Notes: generated from the letters alone by a model not told the origin. DNA of 64,000 nt from DATJGR01 sp963812255 (GCA_963812255.1 CAWEUM010000005.1:620001-684000), one strand, 5' to 3'; shown: positions 53,492 through 62,883, counted from the stretch's first letter. Numbers and translations are program-made.

Positions 53492-55129
53492 ATGACGCGA
53501 TATCCGACCAAGCGCGCGGCACTGATATGCGGCGCTCTGCTGTTTCCGTGGATGGCCTCAGCCGCGAACGGCGCCTTCAATGACGCCAACGACGCAATCG
53601 AGCGAGAGGCCGAGCCGCCGTCGGCACTCGTGGAAATCGACGGCATGGTTTTGTTTCGCGTCCGCGGGTCGTCGGTATATCCCGCCGAGCATCGCGCGCA
53701 GAACATTCGACGGCGAATCGAGACCGTCGCCGACGACGCAACGGTATCCGGCAACTCGATCACCACCGCCGAGATCGACGGCGGTACGGGCATATTCGCC
53801 GGCAAGCAGCGCCTTCTGACGGTGCTGAATGCCGACGCTGAGCTGGAGTCAATCGACCGCCGCACGTTGGCCTCGGTAATCGCCGCCAGCATCCGCGGAG
53901 CGGTGACGGCGTACCGCGATGCGCGCAGCCGCGAGGCGCTCGTGCGAAGCGGCGTGCGGATCGGCATCGCCACCGTGGTGCTTGCGATCGTCGTGGTACT
54001 GACCATCTGGCTTTCCCGGAAGACCCGTGCGGTCGCCGAGCGCCACGTGCGCCGGCGTATCCAGTCGGTCACCATCCAAACGTTTCAGGTCGTCCGGGCG
54101 GAGCACCTTTGGCGCCTGGCTCGCGGTGTATTCAACGCAACCGGCGTCATCGCGATCATCGCCGCGGTGATCATCTATCTCGAATACGCACTCGGTCTGC
54201 TGCCGTGGACGCGCGGCTTCGGCTTGCACCTGCGCGAGTACATCGTCGAACCGCTGCGTGCAATGGGCGCAGGATTTGTACAAGCGATTCCCGACCTGAT
54301 CATCCTGACGATCCTGTTTCTGCTGACGCGGTACCTGCTGGGCCTGATTCAATTGTTCTTCCGTGCGGTCGGACGGGGCCAGGTCAAGCTGCAGGACTTC
54401 GATCCCGAATGGGCCGACCCAACCTATAAGCTCGTTCGTGCCGGAGTCGTGGTGTTCGCACTCGTCGTCGCCTATCCCTACGTCCCGGGTTCGGGCACCG
54501 ACGCCTTCAAAGGTATTTCCATCTTCATCGGCGTCCTGTTCTCGCTCGGATCGTCTTCGGCTATCGCAAATGGTATCGCCGGATATCTGATGACCTATCG
54601 CCGTGCGTTCAGAGTCGGCGATCGGGTCCAGATTGGCAGCACCCTCGGGGACGTCATCGAGACGCGGGTGCAGGTGACCCATTTGCGGACCGCAAAGAAC
54701 GAAGAAGTCATCGTGCCGAATTCCAACATCCTCAACAACGAGGTCATCAACTACAGTTCCCTCGCGCGCAGCGACGGACTGATTCTGCACACGACAGTCG
54801 GGATCGGTTACGAAATACCGTGGCGGCAAGTCGAGGCGATGCTGATGATGGCCGCGGAGCGCACCGAAGGTCTGATGAAAGAGCCGTTGCCGTTTGTCCG
54901 GCAACTGGCGCTCGCCGACTTCGCGGTGACCTACGAGATCAACGCGTACTGCGACAATGCGCAGGCAATGTTCTCTTTGTACGACGCGCTGCATCGCAAT
55001 GTGCTCGACGTATTCAACGAATACGGCATTCAGATCATGACGCCTGCATACCGCGCCGATCCGGAGGCCCCCAAGCTGGTGGCCAAAGACAACTGGTTCA
55101 GCGCGCCGGCGGTTCGAACCACCCCTTAG
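53492..55129 (+). CDS. MscS-family mechanosensitive channel
   Basis: A 545-residue channel protein with a signal-like N terminus (LICGALLFPWMASAA). A ~120-residue periplasmic region follows, then about five membrane segments from ~145 (VLAIVVVLTIWL) to ~375. The pore/TM3-like stretch is SLGSSSAIANGIAGYLMTYRR and the beta domain has FRVGDRVQIGSTLGDVIE and NEEVIVPNSNILNNEVINYS, diagnostic of MscS. It releases solutes on hypo-osmotic shock. Its 3' end overlaps the convergent ThuA-like gene by 32 bases. Confidence 0.94.
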   Translation: MTRYPTKRAALICGALLFPWMASAANGAFNDANDAIEREAEPPSALVEIDGMVLFRVRGSSVYPAEHRAQNIRRRIETVADDATVSGNSITTAEIDGGTGIFAGKQRLLTVLNADAELESIDRRTLASVIAASIRGAVTAYRDARSREALVRSGVRIGIATVVLAIVVVLTIWLSRKTRAVAERHVRRRIQSVTIQTFQVVRAEHLWRLARGVFNATGVIAIIAAVIIYLEYALGLLPWTRGFGLHLREYIVEPLRAMGAGFVQAIPDLIILTILFLLTRYLLGLIQLFFRAVGRGQVKLQDFDPEWADPTYKLVRAGVVVFALVVAYPYVPGSGTDAFKGISIFIGVLFSLGSSSAIANGIAGYLMTYRRAFRVGDRVQIGSTLGDVIETRVQVTHLRTAKNEEVIVPNSNILNNEVINYSSLARSDGLILHTTVGIGYEIPWRQVEAMLMMAAERTEGLMKEPLPFVRQLALADFAVTYEINAYCDNAQAMFSLYDALHRNVLDVFNEYGIQIMTPAYRADPEAPKLVAKDNWFSAPAVRTTP

Positions 55130-55832
55130 GGGAGTTCGGCGACGTACGCGTATCGATCGACGACGGCGACGGCGTCGCCCACTCGACCGCATTGCACAGC
55201 ACGCGGGCGATCACCGGATCGTGGTAGATCGGATATGTCTCGTGGCCGGGGCTGAAATAGAACACGCGACCCTTGCCGCGCCTGAAACAGCAACCGCTTC
55301 GAAACACTTCGCCACCGGAGAAACTGCTGATGAAAACGAGTTCGTCGGGGGGCGGTATGTCGAAGTATTCCCCGTACATCTCGTGTTTCGCGATCGCGAT
55401 CGGGTGTGGCACGCCCGCCGCGATCGGGTGCTGCGGCGCGACGGTCCAGATCAGCTCGCGATCTTCGGACTCACGCCAGCGTAGATTGCAACGCGTGCCC
55501 ATCAGGCGACGGAAGATTTTCGACAGGTGCGCCGAATGCAGCACGATCAGGCCCATACCGTCGAGCACGCGCTGCGCGATCGCTTCCACGACCGCGTCGT
55601 CCACTTTGTGATGCGCCAGATGACCCCACCACAACAGCACGTCGGTGGCATCGAGACGGGCTCCGTCGAGACCATGCTGCGGCTGCTCGAGTGTGGCGGT
55701 CGAGATTTCGCTACCGGGTAGCCCTTTCATCAGCGCCGCGGCAATTGCGGCGTGTATTCCGTCGGGGTAGATCGACGCCACTGCCGGATTCTTCCGCTCG
55801 TGAATGTTCTCGCCCCAGACGACGATGTTCAT
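55098..55832 (-). CDS. ThuA domain protein (trehalose-utilization-like)
   Basis: A 244-residue ThuA-family protein (VVWGENIHERKN at the start, LLWWGHLAHHKVDD, LIVLHSAHLSKIF, GEYFDIPPPDELVFIS). Related genes sit in sugar-catabolic operons in rhizobia and Bacteroidota. Its fold is glutamine-amidotransferase-like but the chemistry is unknown. It is the last gene in the minus-strand operon from 58830: isomerase, truncated oxidoreductase, oxidoreductase, nitroreductase, ThuA. It overlaps the upstream nitroreductase by 4 bases. Confidence 0.85.
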   Translation of the reverse strand: MNIVVWGENIHERKNPAVASIYPDGIHAAIAAALMKGLPGSEISTATLEQPQHGLDGARLDATDVLLWWGHLAHHKVDDAVVEAIAQRVLDGMGLIVLHSAHLSKIFRRLMGTRCNLRWRESEDRELIWTVAPQHPIAAGVPHPIAIAKHEMYGEYFDIPPPDELVFISSFSGGEVFRSGCCFRRGKGRVFYFSPGHETYPIYHDPVIARVLCNAVEWATPSPSSIDTRTSPNSPKGWFEPPAR

Positions 55833-56503
55833 AGCGTGTCAATCCATCGATCCTGGAAGCCTTCCGCCGGCTGATCCTTCGCGTACGGCCACTCGTTTCC
55901 GAACGTGTCGAGATACGCGACATCGCCAACCGGTTTGCGCCGCACCGGTCCCTGGCGATCGGTCGGATAACCGATCGGCAGCAGGCAATAGATCTGATTG
56001 TTCTCGGGAATGCGCAATGCTTCCCGCAGTTCCGCTTCATGCGACAGCGGGAAGTTGAACACCGAACCGCCGAGACCGAGCGCGCGCGCCGCGAGCAGCA
56101 GATTCTGAACCGCCGGAAACGTGCTGCCGCCCGGCGTGCCGTGGCGGCCTTTCAAGCCGAGCACGGCGATGACCGCCGGACATTCGGCCAGGTGATGCAC
56201 GAGGTGCTCGACGCTGCGCAGCGACAGACGCTGCGCACGCGGCAGTTCGTCGATTGTTTCAGGGCGATCGGCATAACGCGCACTGTAACGTTGCCACGGC
56301 TCGCCTGACCACTCCTGCATGCGATGTTTCAGCGCGGCGTCGCGAATGACGACGAAGCGCCAGTCCTGCGCATTCTGGCCGGACGGCGCGCGGATCGCGG
56401 CATCGATGAGCTGGAACAGCACGTCGTCCGGAATGGGATCGGGCTTGAAACGCCGCAGCGCCCGAGTGGTGTAGAGCGTCGCAAACAGCGGATAGTCCTT
56501 CAC
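55829..56503 (-). CDS. Nitroreductase family protein
   Basis: A 224-residue FMN-dependent nitroreductase-fold protein. It has the N-terminal RALRRFKPDPIPDDVLFQLI block, the APSGQNAQDWRFVVI signature and GGSTFPAVQNLLLAARALG and LPIGYP segments. It reduces nitro groups or quinones, or dehalogenates, using NAD(P)H. The start is the GTG at 56503, just after the TGA of the preceding gene; a weak GGAA site lies ~10 bases upstream. It overlaps the ThuA gene by 4 bases. Confidence 0.87.
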   Translation of the reverse strand: MKDYPLFATLYTTRALRRFKPDPIPDDVLFQLIDAAIRAPSGQNAQDWRFVVIRDAALKHRMQEWSGEPWQRYSARYADRPETIDELPRAQRLSLRSVEHLVHHLAECPAVIAVLGLKGRHGTPGGSTFPAVQNLLLAARALGLGGSVFNFPLSHEAELREALRIPENNQIYCLLPIGYPTDRQGPVRRKPVGDVAYLDTFGNEWPYAKDQPAEGFQDRWIDTL

Positions 56504-56505
56504 GT

Positions 56506-57756
56506 TCAGCGATTTCCAGCAAGCAGTTGCGCGGCACCGTTGCCTCGTTGGATTGCCGGTATGTACGTCGCCAGCAGGCGATCGGTCGCAGGGTCTGTCA
56601 GGTCGACTGCGCGGCCCTCCTCCGCCGACAGATATGCGGCCATCGTCAGTCGCACGATCTCGCGACCGTAGTTCCAATCGAGCAACGCTGGCCGGTTGCT
56701 GGAAAAAGCCCGCACCGCATCGAGATTTTCGTCGACGTAACCATACAGATCCGGTTCGTTGGGTTGCACGGCGAGCAGACCCTGGCTTGCGGTGGATTTT
56801 TCGAGCGCCAATTCGGCATCCGCAACGCGCGCCGCAGCCGCGTCGCCGATGAAGATCTCGAGCGGCGACCGCAAGCTGTTCGCCTCCAGCGCGTAGCCGG
56901 GGCCAAGACCGTCGAGCAACAAACGTAAACCCTGCTTGTCGTACATCCACGACACGGTGAACTGGCCTTGCACGCGTTGGCCGGTTTCGGGATTGAGGTA
57001 GGTCACGATACCCGTCGCGAAGTCCTCGGCCGGTGTCTCCGAATAGTCGACGCCGTGGCGCGCCTTCAATTCGTCGCGATAGCGCGGCAGACCCCATTTC
57101 AACAATGCTACCTGCGCGTTGACCGATTGCGGCACCAGAAACGTCGGCGATTTACCGGGCGGCGTCAGCGCATACCACGACAGCGCGATCGAATGACAGC
57201 CCATGTCGGACAGCACGCCGCCGCCCTGTTGCGTCGGGTCCCAGAACCACGCGTTGTGTGGACCTGCGTGTTCCTCCGCGGCACGGGTCAGCGCCAGCGG
57301 TCCCATTGCATCGATGACGCCGCCGAGCTGGCGGAGCGCGACCTGCACCGACTTCATATGGATCTGGTTTTCGAAGTACGCCGTCCGTGCGCCGATCGTT
57401 CGCGCAAGCGCGATCATTTGGTCGGCTTCCGCCAGATTGCGAGCGAGCGGCTTCTCGATCACGAGACCCTCGAGGCGCGCGCCCGCCGTCACCGCATCGG
57501 CGGCTTCCTGCAGCGCGGCGACGCGAGTGAAGTTCGGGCCGAAGAACGCAAGCACGTCGACGTTGCGCGCCAGCTCGGTGATGCTGGGAAAGATGTCTCC
57601 GGCGCCGAGTTCGTTGTCGCGAACGAATTTGGCCAACCGTTCCGGCGGAGATCGTGAAAACAACCCAGCCACTTCCACGCCACGCACGCTGGTCAATGCG
57701 CGCAATTGAAACTCACTGATAAAGCCGCCGCCAATGATGCCGTAGCGCAGTGTCAT
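56506..57756 (-). CDS. Gfo/Idh/MocA family oxidoreductase
   Basis: A 416-residue NAD(P)-dependent sugar or cyclitol dehydrogenase. It has the Rossmann motif YGIIGGGFIS (about 5-14), the EKPLARN signature, with Lys of EKP catalytic, and the C-terminal sheet domain including the QGGGVLSDMGCHSIAL segment with the Asp and His that complete the active site. Substrate unknown. It is flanked upstream by a truncated paralogue (57764-58075) and downstream by a nitroreductase, in a sugar-type operon. Confidence 0.92.
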   Translation of the reverse strand: MTLRYGIIGGGFISEFQLRALTSVRGVEVAGLFSRSPPERLAKFVRDNELGAGDIFPSITELARNVDVLAFFGPNFTRVAALQEAADAVTAGARLEGLVIEKPLARNLAEADQMIALARTIGARTAYFENQIHMKSVQVALRQLGGVIDAMGPLALTRAAEEHAGPHNAWFWDPTQQGGGVLSDMGCHSIALSWYALTPPGKSPTFLVPQSVNAQVALLKWGLPRYRDELKARHGVDYSETPAEDFATGIVTYLNPETGQRVQGQFTVSWMYDKQGLRLLLDGLGPGYALEANSLRSPLEIFIGDAAAARVADAELALEKSTASQGLLAVQPNEPDLYGYVDENLDAVRAFSSNRPALLDWNYGREIVRLTMAAYLSAEEGRAVDLTDPATDRLLATYIPAIQRGNGAAQLLAGNR

Positions 57757-57763
57757 GATTCCT

Positions 57764-58075
57764 TCACTCGTCCAGTGTGTCGTCGGGCAATCCCACGGCC
57801 AACGCAGCGCGACTCACTTCTACATGCGCCTGCGGAACCGTCAGGTTGACGATCACGTCGATGTTCGAAGCCCCAAGCAGCGCGTCGACCGACATCGCCT
57901 GCGGAATGCCGTACGCCTGCGCGAAAGCGTCCGCGCGTTCGGCGTCGAGGTCGGCGCACGCGAGGAGGTCGATGAACGGCAGCGTTTTGCGCTTCTCGGC
58001 GTAGACCTTCGCGATCACGCCGCAGCCGACGATGCCAATTCGGCCGCCGGTTTTGGCAGGGCTCGTCTCGGTCAT
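57764..58075 (-). pseudogene. Truncated Gfo/Idh/MocA oxidoreductase (N-terminal Rossmann half only)
   Basis: A 103-residue remnant. It has the Rossmann motif RIGIVGCGVIAKVY and the typical NVTVPQ-like strand (VIVNLTVPQAHVEVSRAALAVG), but ends LPDDTLDE just where relatives continue with KHVYVEKP. Most of the ~350-residue family protein, including the catalytic EKP lysine and C-terminal domain, is missing. The end is only 7 bases before the start of the intact paralogue, so a deletion next to it is likely. It overlaps the sugar isomerase gene by 4 bases (ATGA). It may still be translated. Confidence 0.8.
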
Positions 58076-58830
58076 GGTTTACCGGTCGCGAAGCCGTGGC
58101 TCGTCAGATAGCGATGGCTTCTTTCGAGTGCGGTAAACATGTCGGTCGCACAGCGATCGAGTTCAACGACATGCCACGTCGCCCGACTCGCCTGCGCAAT
58201 TGCCGGCACATCCATGACGCCGTCGCCGACCGCCGTCATCGGCGCCTCGGGATCGTTCGCAGGGCCGTCTTTGATGTGCAGCAGTTTCGCGCGGGCGCCG
58301 AGATCTGCGACGACCTTCGCGGGATCCGCACCGCCCACCTTCGCCCAGTACGTGTCGATCTCTGCGAACACGGACGGATCGAGCAACCGGAACAACATCG
58401 CGTGCGCTGTGTCGTCGCCGACGCGATTCGAAAACTCCCACCAATGATTGTGATAGCCCACCGACATGCCGCGCGCCCGTGCGCGTTCATTGAACGCATT
58501 GAGCCACTGCGCGCATCGCGCCACGCCATCGGCGTCGGCAAAACGATCGGGCGGCAGAAACGCAACGACCAGATCGGTATTGCCGATCGCTTCCTGGGAA
58601 TCGAGCATCTCGGTCGCCTGCTCGGGCTTCGGCAACGCGACATGACCGCTCGACACCACGAGGCCTGCGTCGGTCAGGCAGCGTTTGAATTGCGTGGGCG
58701 ACAGATCGTGCAGCCCGGCCGGCTCAACACCCGCATAGCCGATACGACCGAGCCGCTCCAATACCGCCGCGAATCCCTGTTTGGCTTCTTCGCGCAGCGA
58801 GTACAACTGAATCGAGATTGGCGGTGGCAT
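58072..58830 (-). CDS. Sugar phosphate isomerase/epimerase (AP endonuclease 2-like TIM barrel)
   Basis: A 252-residue TIM-barrel protein. It starts PISIQLYSLREEAKQGF, typical of the family, with metal-ligand candidates in GVEPAG, YHNHWWEF and EIDTYWAKVGG plus KLLHIKDG. Such enzymes isomerise or epimerise inositols, ketoses or related sugars. ATG 58830 follows a GAAGGAAA site. It is the first gene of a five-gene minus-strand operon ending at 55098. It is divergent from the LLM oxidoreductase gene. Confidence 0.88.
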   Translation of the reverse strand: MPPPISIQLYSLREEAKQGFAAVLERLGRIGYAGVEPAGLHDLSPTQFKRCLTDAGLVVSSGHVALPKPEQATEMLDSQEAIGNTDLVVAFLPPDRFADADGVARCAQWLNAFNERARARGMSVGYHNHWWEFSNRVGDDTAHAMLFRLLDPSVFAEIDTYWAKVGGADPAKVVADLGARAKLLHIKDGPANDPEAPMTAVGDGVMDVPAIAQASRATWHVVELDRCATDMFTALERSHRYLTSHGFATGKP

Positions 58831-59004
58831 CGCGCTGTTTCCTTCGTTTCTCATGATCGCGAAGATGTCGCAACGCACGCCCCGGCGCAAGCCTCGGCGA
58901 AGCCTCGACGAAGCCTCTGTCATACCTCGCTCGACGTGGCGCGATGTAGCAATATGGCAAACAGTAGTGATGTACACCCACCGCACGGCGACAGAGAGGG
59001 GACC

Positions 59005-59877
59005 ATGGAATACGGCATCGTTCTTCCGCACAACGAGATCGGCAACGACCCTGGCGCGATCAAGGCGTTCGCTCAGGGTGCAGAGGCGCTCGGCGCAACG
59101 CATCTGTTGATCTACGACCACGTGATGGGTGCCGATCCCAATCGTCCCGGCGGCTGGAAAAACCGGCCCTACGACAAAGATGTCGCCTTCCACGAACCCT
59201 TCACGACGTTCGCCTTCATTGCTGCGGTAACGTCGAAGATCGACATGATGAGCGCGGTGCTGATCCTGCCGCAGCGACAGACCGTACTCGTGGCGAAGCA
59301 GGCCGCCGAAGTGGCAATCCTGTCGAACGGCCGGTTCCGGCTCGGCGTCGGCACGGGCTGGAACACGGTCGAGTACGAGGCGTTGAACGAAAATTTCAAG
59401 ACGCGCGGTGCCCGTCAGACGGAACAGGTGGATCTGCTACGGAAGCTGTGGCGCGAGGACAGCCTGACGTATGCCGGCAAGTACCACACGGTCACTGCCG
59501 CGAGCATCAATCCGCGGCCGCGCGCGACGATCCCGATCTGGTTCGGCGGCGGTGCGCCGGCGTTGCTGAAGCGGTGCGGTGAAATGGGCGATGGCTGGAT
59601 TCCGATCGTCGGCCCAACACCGGAAGCGGCCGAGTCGCTGAAGACGATCCGACGACACCGCGAAGCCGCGGGACTTTCGTGGACCGGGTTTGGCGTTCAA
59701 GCCCAAGCGCAATTCCGCGGCGGCAACCCGGAACGCTGGCAGAGCCACGCCAACAAGTGGCGCGACATCGGCGCCACGCACATTGCGGTTGCTTCGCAAA
59801 ATGCGGGGCTGGAACGTGTCGATGCGCATCTGCAGGCCGCCGCGAGCTATCTGGCGGCGGTGCGCGAGCTCGTCTGA
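59005..59877 (+). CDS. LLM class F420-dependent oxidoreductase
   Basis: A 290-residue luciferase-like monooxygenase-fold protein of the F420 subgroup (MEYGIVLPHNEIG, AEALGATHLLIYDHVMG, RFRLGVGTGWNTVEYEALN, IPIWFGGGAPALLKRC). It would use reduced F420 or FMN to reduce or oxidise a small molecule. The family is best known from actinobacteria. A GAGAGGGG site lies 3 bases before the ATG. A membrane protein gene follows immediately. Confidence 0.9.
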   Translation: MEYGIVLPHNEIGNDPGAIKAFAQGAEALGATHLLIYDHVMGADPNRPGGWKNRPYDKDVAFHEPFTTFAFIAAVTSKIDMMSAVLILPQRQTVLVAKQAAEVAILSNGRFRLGVGTGWNTVEYEALNENFKTRGARQTEQVDLLRKLWREDSLTYAGKYHTVTAASINPRPRATIPIWFGGGAPALLKRCGEMGDGWIPIVGPTPEAAESLKTIRRHREAAGLSWTGFGVQAQAQFRGGNPERWQSHANKWRDIGATHIAVASQNAGLERVDAHLQAAASYLAAVRELV

Positions 59878-59878
59878 C

Positions 59879-60502
59879 TTGAGCAGCATTCGCAAACGCG
59901 CGAAGGCGCAACTGCCTTCGGTTCTGATGACCTTGATGAGCATCATCCAGGCGCTAGCGCTCGAATTCCTGTGGGATCTGGTTCGCAGCGCCGACCGTGC
60001 GTGGACTTGGAACGCGGTGCTCGTGTGGTTGCAGATCGTCACCACGATGCTCGGCATCGTCCAGATATGGCTGTTTTACACGAGCGTGGCGATGCGCTTT
60101 CGGTGGGTGCCCAGAGTGCGTGATCTGGTGTTGCCGTTTCTGATCGGCATTCTCGAATTCACGCTGATCGATCTCACCGGCACCGCGAGTCTGCCATTGT
60201 GGTTTCTGACATTGGCAACCGTGTTCGCGGTGGCGGCGTGGGACGCGCAGAGCGTCTTCGTCACCGCGCGCAAGGACCCGGACAACAGCGATTATTTCCG
60301 CGACATCGTGCCGGCAGCGGCCACTGATTTCATCCCGCTCGTACTCGTGGTATTGGGGCTGCTGCTGTTCGGCATTGCGATCATGCTGGTTGGCAGCACG
60401 GGATGGCTGGCGCTGTGTGGACTGTCGTTTGCCGCCGGCACGCTGGCATATCGCATCGAGTTGGCGCGACGGTGGTGGAACGCATCGATGCGGGAAAGAT
60501 GA
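59879..60502 (+). CDS. Hypothetical multi-pass membrane protein
   Basis: A ~207-residue protein with about six hydrophobic segments (LMTLMSIIQALALEFLW, VLVWLQIVTTMLGIV, DLVLPFLIGILEFTLIDL, PLWFLTLATVFAVAAW, DFIPLVLVVLGLLLFG, GWLALCGLSFAAGTLA). I cannot name a family. The TTG at 59879 directly after the LLM stop is preferred because it gives a positively charged start (IRKRAKAQ) before the first helix; an ATG at 59927 is the alternative. It is probably cotranscribed with the LLM gene. Confidence 0.65.
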   Translation: MSSIRKRAKAQLPSVLMTLMSIIQALALEFLWDLVRSADRAWTWNAVLVWLQIVTTMLGIVQIWLFYTSVAMRFRWVPRVRDLVLPFLIGILEFTLIDLTGTASLPLWFLTLATVFAVAAWDAQSVFVTARKDPDNSDYFRDIVPAAATDFIPLVLVVLGLLLFGIAIMLVGSTGWLALCGLSFAAGTLAYRIELARRWWNASMRER

Positions 60503-60578
60503 CGCGGGCCTTCGGTCGTGGACTGTGTAAGGTAAATCCCACCGCACCGGATTGATTCAGGCCAAATAGGATCAACTC

Positions 60579-61715
60579 ATGCCGACGCCGTTTCGAATCG
60601 ACATCCCCGACGACGAGATCACATCGCTGCATGCGCGCCTGGATGCCGCGCGCTGGCCGGATCAGATCGGCGAACCGTGGGTCTACGGCACCGACATCAC
60701 CTACCTGAAAGCGCTGTGCCGCTACTGGCGCCACGAATTCGACTGGCGTGCACAGGAAGCGAAGCTGAATCGGTTCGATCAATTCAAGACGACCTTGGGC
60801 GATCATGAACTGCATTTCATCCATCAGCGTTCGACCAACACGGACGCGCAACCGCTGCTGATTACTCACGGTTGGCCGGGTTCGGTGAGCGAGTTCGTCA
60901 AGATCATCGAGCCCTTGACGCAACCAGAACGTTTCGGCCGTGACTGGCGCGACGCCTTTCACGTGATCTGCCCGTCGATTCCCGGCTACGGGTTTTCGCG
61001 CGCACCACGGCAACCGGGATTCCAACCGCGCGCCTGCGCAGAATTGTTCATGAAGCTGATGGAGCAACTCGGTTACTCGCGGTACTTTGCACAGGGCGGC
61101 GACGTTGGCTCGGCCGTCACCACCTGGCTCGGCGCGCTGGCAACGAGGCAGCTCAAAGGCATTCACCTGAATCTCGTCTTCACGCGCCCGCCGAAGGACG
61201 ACCCCATGGCCGGTGTGACCGAAGCCGAGCAGCGCGCACTGGCGGATCGGCGCGCGCACATGACCAACGAGATTGGCTATCAGCACATTCAGGGCACGAA
61301 ACCGCAGACGCTCGGTTACGCGTTGAACGATTCACCGATCGGACTCGCCGCGTGGATTACCGAGAAGTTCCATAAATGGACGCATCATCGGGGCAATCTC
61401 GAAGACGCAATCAGCAAGGACGAGATGCTGACCGACATCAGCATCTACTGGTTCACGCAGAGCATTACGTCGTCGGTGAGGATGTACTACGAGAGCCGTC
61501 GCTACGAAGGCTCGCCGTTTCCAGAGCGTGTCGAGGTACCCACCGCAGTCGCGAACTTCCCCGGCGAGCTGTATCTGCCGCCGCGCGCGTGGGTCGAGGC
61601 GCAGTTCAATCTCGTGCACTGGTCGCATCCGGCGCGAGGCGGTCACTTCGCGGCGATCGAAGCGCCTGAACTATTGGTCGACGATATCCGCGAGGCATTT
61701 CGCGCGCTGCGATGA
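60579..61715 (+). CDS. Epoxide hydrolase (EHN-type alpha/beta hydrolase)
   Basis: A 378-residue epoxide hydrolase. The N-terminal EHN segment (FRIDIPDDEITSLHARLDAARWPDQ) is followed by the HGWPGS oxyanion motif (97-102) and the nucleophile Asp175 in GGDVGS. A catalytic His is in RGGHFAAIE near residue 355, and tyrosines for the epoxide opening are in the GYG region and IYWFTQ. It converts epoxides to diols and resembles microsomal-type bacterial enzymes. It converges on the AI-2E transporter gene with ~22 bases between. Confidence 0.93.
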   Translation: MPTPFRIDIPDDEITSLHARLDAARWPDQIGEPWVYGTDITYLKALCRYWRHEFDWRAQEAKLNRFDQFKTTLGDHELHFIHQRSTNTDAQPLLITHGWPGSVSEFVKIIEPLTQPERFGRDWRDAFHVICPSIPGYGFSRAPRQPGFQPRACAELFMKLMEQLGYSRYFAQGGDVGSAVTTWLGALATRQLKGIHLNLVFTRPPKDDPMAGVTEAEQRALADRRAHMTNEIGYQHIQGTKPQTLGYALNDSPIGLAAWITEKFHKWTHHRGNLEDAISKDEMLTDISIYWFTQSITSSVRMYYESRRYEGSPFPERVEVPTAVANFPGELYLPPRAWVEAQFNLVHWSHPARGGHFAAIEAPELLVDDIREAFRALR

Positions 61716-61737
61716 AGGTGCAGACCCCTGCGGCTGA

Positions 61738-62883
61738 TCAGTCGCCCAATAATTCACTGATCGACTTCAGGCCTTCGATGTGATCGCAGATCGCCTTGAT
61801 CGCCAGCAGGATCGGCATGCCGAGCAGCAGTCCCCACACGCCCCACAGCCAACCCCACGCCAGAATCCCGACGAACACGACAACCGGATTCATCTTGCTG
61901 GCGCGGCCGGTCAACCAGGGCGCGATGAGGTATCCGACGATGCTGTGGATGACGAACGACGCGGCCGCGACGTAGAACGCCATCTCGAGCGTACCGAACT
62001 GAACGAAGCCGACGAGCGCGGCGCTGAATGTGACCGCAATCGCGCCGAGGTACGGAATGAGATTCGATGCGCCGGCGAGAATTCCCCAGACCGATGCGTA
62101 TTGAAGCCCGATCCAGACGAACGCGAGCCACGTTGCAACGCCAACGATGCAACTGAGGAGCAGCTGCACCAGCAGATAACGCTTTATCTGCCCGGTGATC
62201 TCGTCCAGCGTTTCAATTGTGATGCGCTTTTGCTTGAACGTCGGGCCAGCGATCCGGACGACCTTGCGACGAAACGAATCGCCCGAGGCGAGCAGAAAGA
62301 ACGTGATCAGGCCGACCATCGCGGCCTGACCGAGCAGCGTTGCGAGACCGAGCGTCGATGTCCACAGATGCGCTTTGATGCTGAATCGCGGCGGCTCGAT
62401 CTGCACTCGCGTCACGCCGCGTGACGACGCGGACGGCGATTCCGCATCCATTGTCGCGGCCTCGATCTGCGTCGCGGCCTGCTGCACCTTGTCGATGGCG
62501 GTGTCGTGTCCGCCTCGCGCGGGACGCATCGCTGTGCGAAGCTTCTGCGCGGTGTCGGGCAACGACCTGATCAATGCGTCGGCGTCGTCCTGGAGCGAAT
62601 ACGCCGTCGCGCCGATTCCGGCGATCAACGCGGCCAGCAACGTCGCGGCGCCGAGCACACGCGGAACGTGCCACACTTCGAGCCGATCGATCAGCGGCGA
62701 CAGCGCGTAGCTGAACATCAGCCCGAGCAGCACCGGAATGAATACCGCGGCCGCCCAGTCCAGCATCAGCACGACGCCGCACACCGCCAAGACCGCGAGT
62801 GAAATGTTGCGGATGCGCATTGGCGACGGCACGCTGACCGCGCCGTCGTCGGGCACCTCGCGCGAACCGGAAGCCTCAGCCAT
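61738..62883 (-). CDS. AI-2E family transporter (PerM/YdiK-like membrane protein)
   Basis: A 381-residue membrane protein of the AI-2 exporter superfamily, with about eight helices. Residues 20-100 hold the first helices (FIPVLLGLMFSYALSPLIDRLE). A large loop (~110-175) follows, then TWLAFVWIGLQYASVWGILAGASNLIPYLGAIAV and the typical end WGLLLGMPILLAIKAICDHIE. Members export autoinducer-2, Na+ or other solutes or act as permeases; the role is unsettled. It stands alone. Confidence 0.9.
   Translation of the reverse strand: MAEASGSREVPDDGAVSVPSPMRIRNISLAVLAVCGVVLMLDWAAAVFIPVLLGLMFSYALSPLIDRLEVWHVPRVLGAATLLAALIAGIGATAYSLQDDADALIRSLPDTAQKLRTAMRPARGGHDTAIDKVQQAATQIEAATMDAESPSASSRGVTRVQIEPPRFSIKAHLWTSTLGLATLLGQAAMVGLITFFLLASGDSFRRKVVRIAGPTFKQKRITIETLDEITGQIKRYLLVQLLLSCIVGVATWLAFVWIGLQYASVWGILAGASNLIPYLGAIAVTFSAALVGFVQFGTLEMAFYVAAASFVIHSIVGYLIAPWLTGRASKMNPVVVFVGILAWGWLWGVWGLLLGMPILLAIKAICDHIEGLKSISELLGD

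Noticed and set aside
57764..57766. TGA ending the short Gfo/Idh/MocA gene as another Sec codon
   Set aside because: Sequence after this TGA is not homologous to the missing part of the family and runs straight into the next gene.
58885..58917. Three imperfect 11-base direct repeats (core AAGCCTC) in the divergent promoter region
   Set aside because: Too short and few to call a repeat array; could be chance in GC-rich DNA, or at most weak regulator sites.
61720..61740. GCAG/CTGC hairpin plus CTGATCAG palindrome between the epoxide hydrolase and AI-2E genes
   Set aside because: Stems of only 4 bp and no T-tract; not convincing as a terminator.
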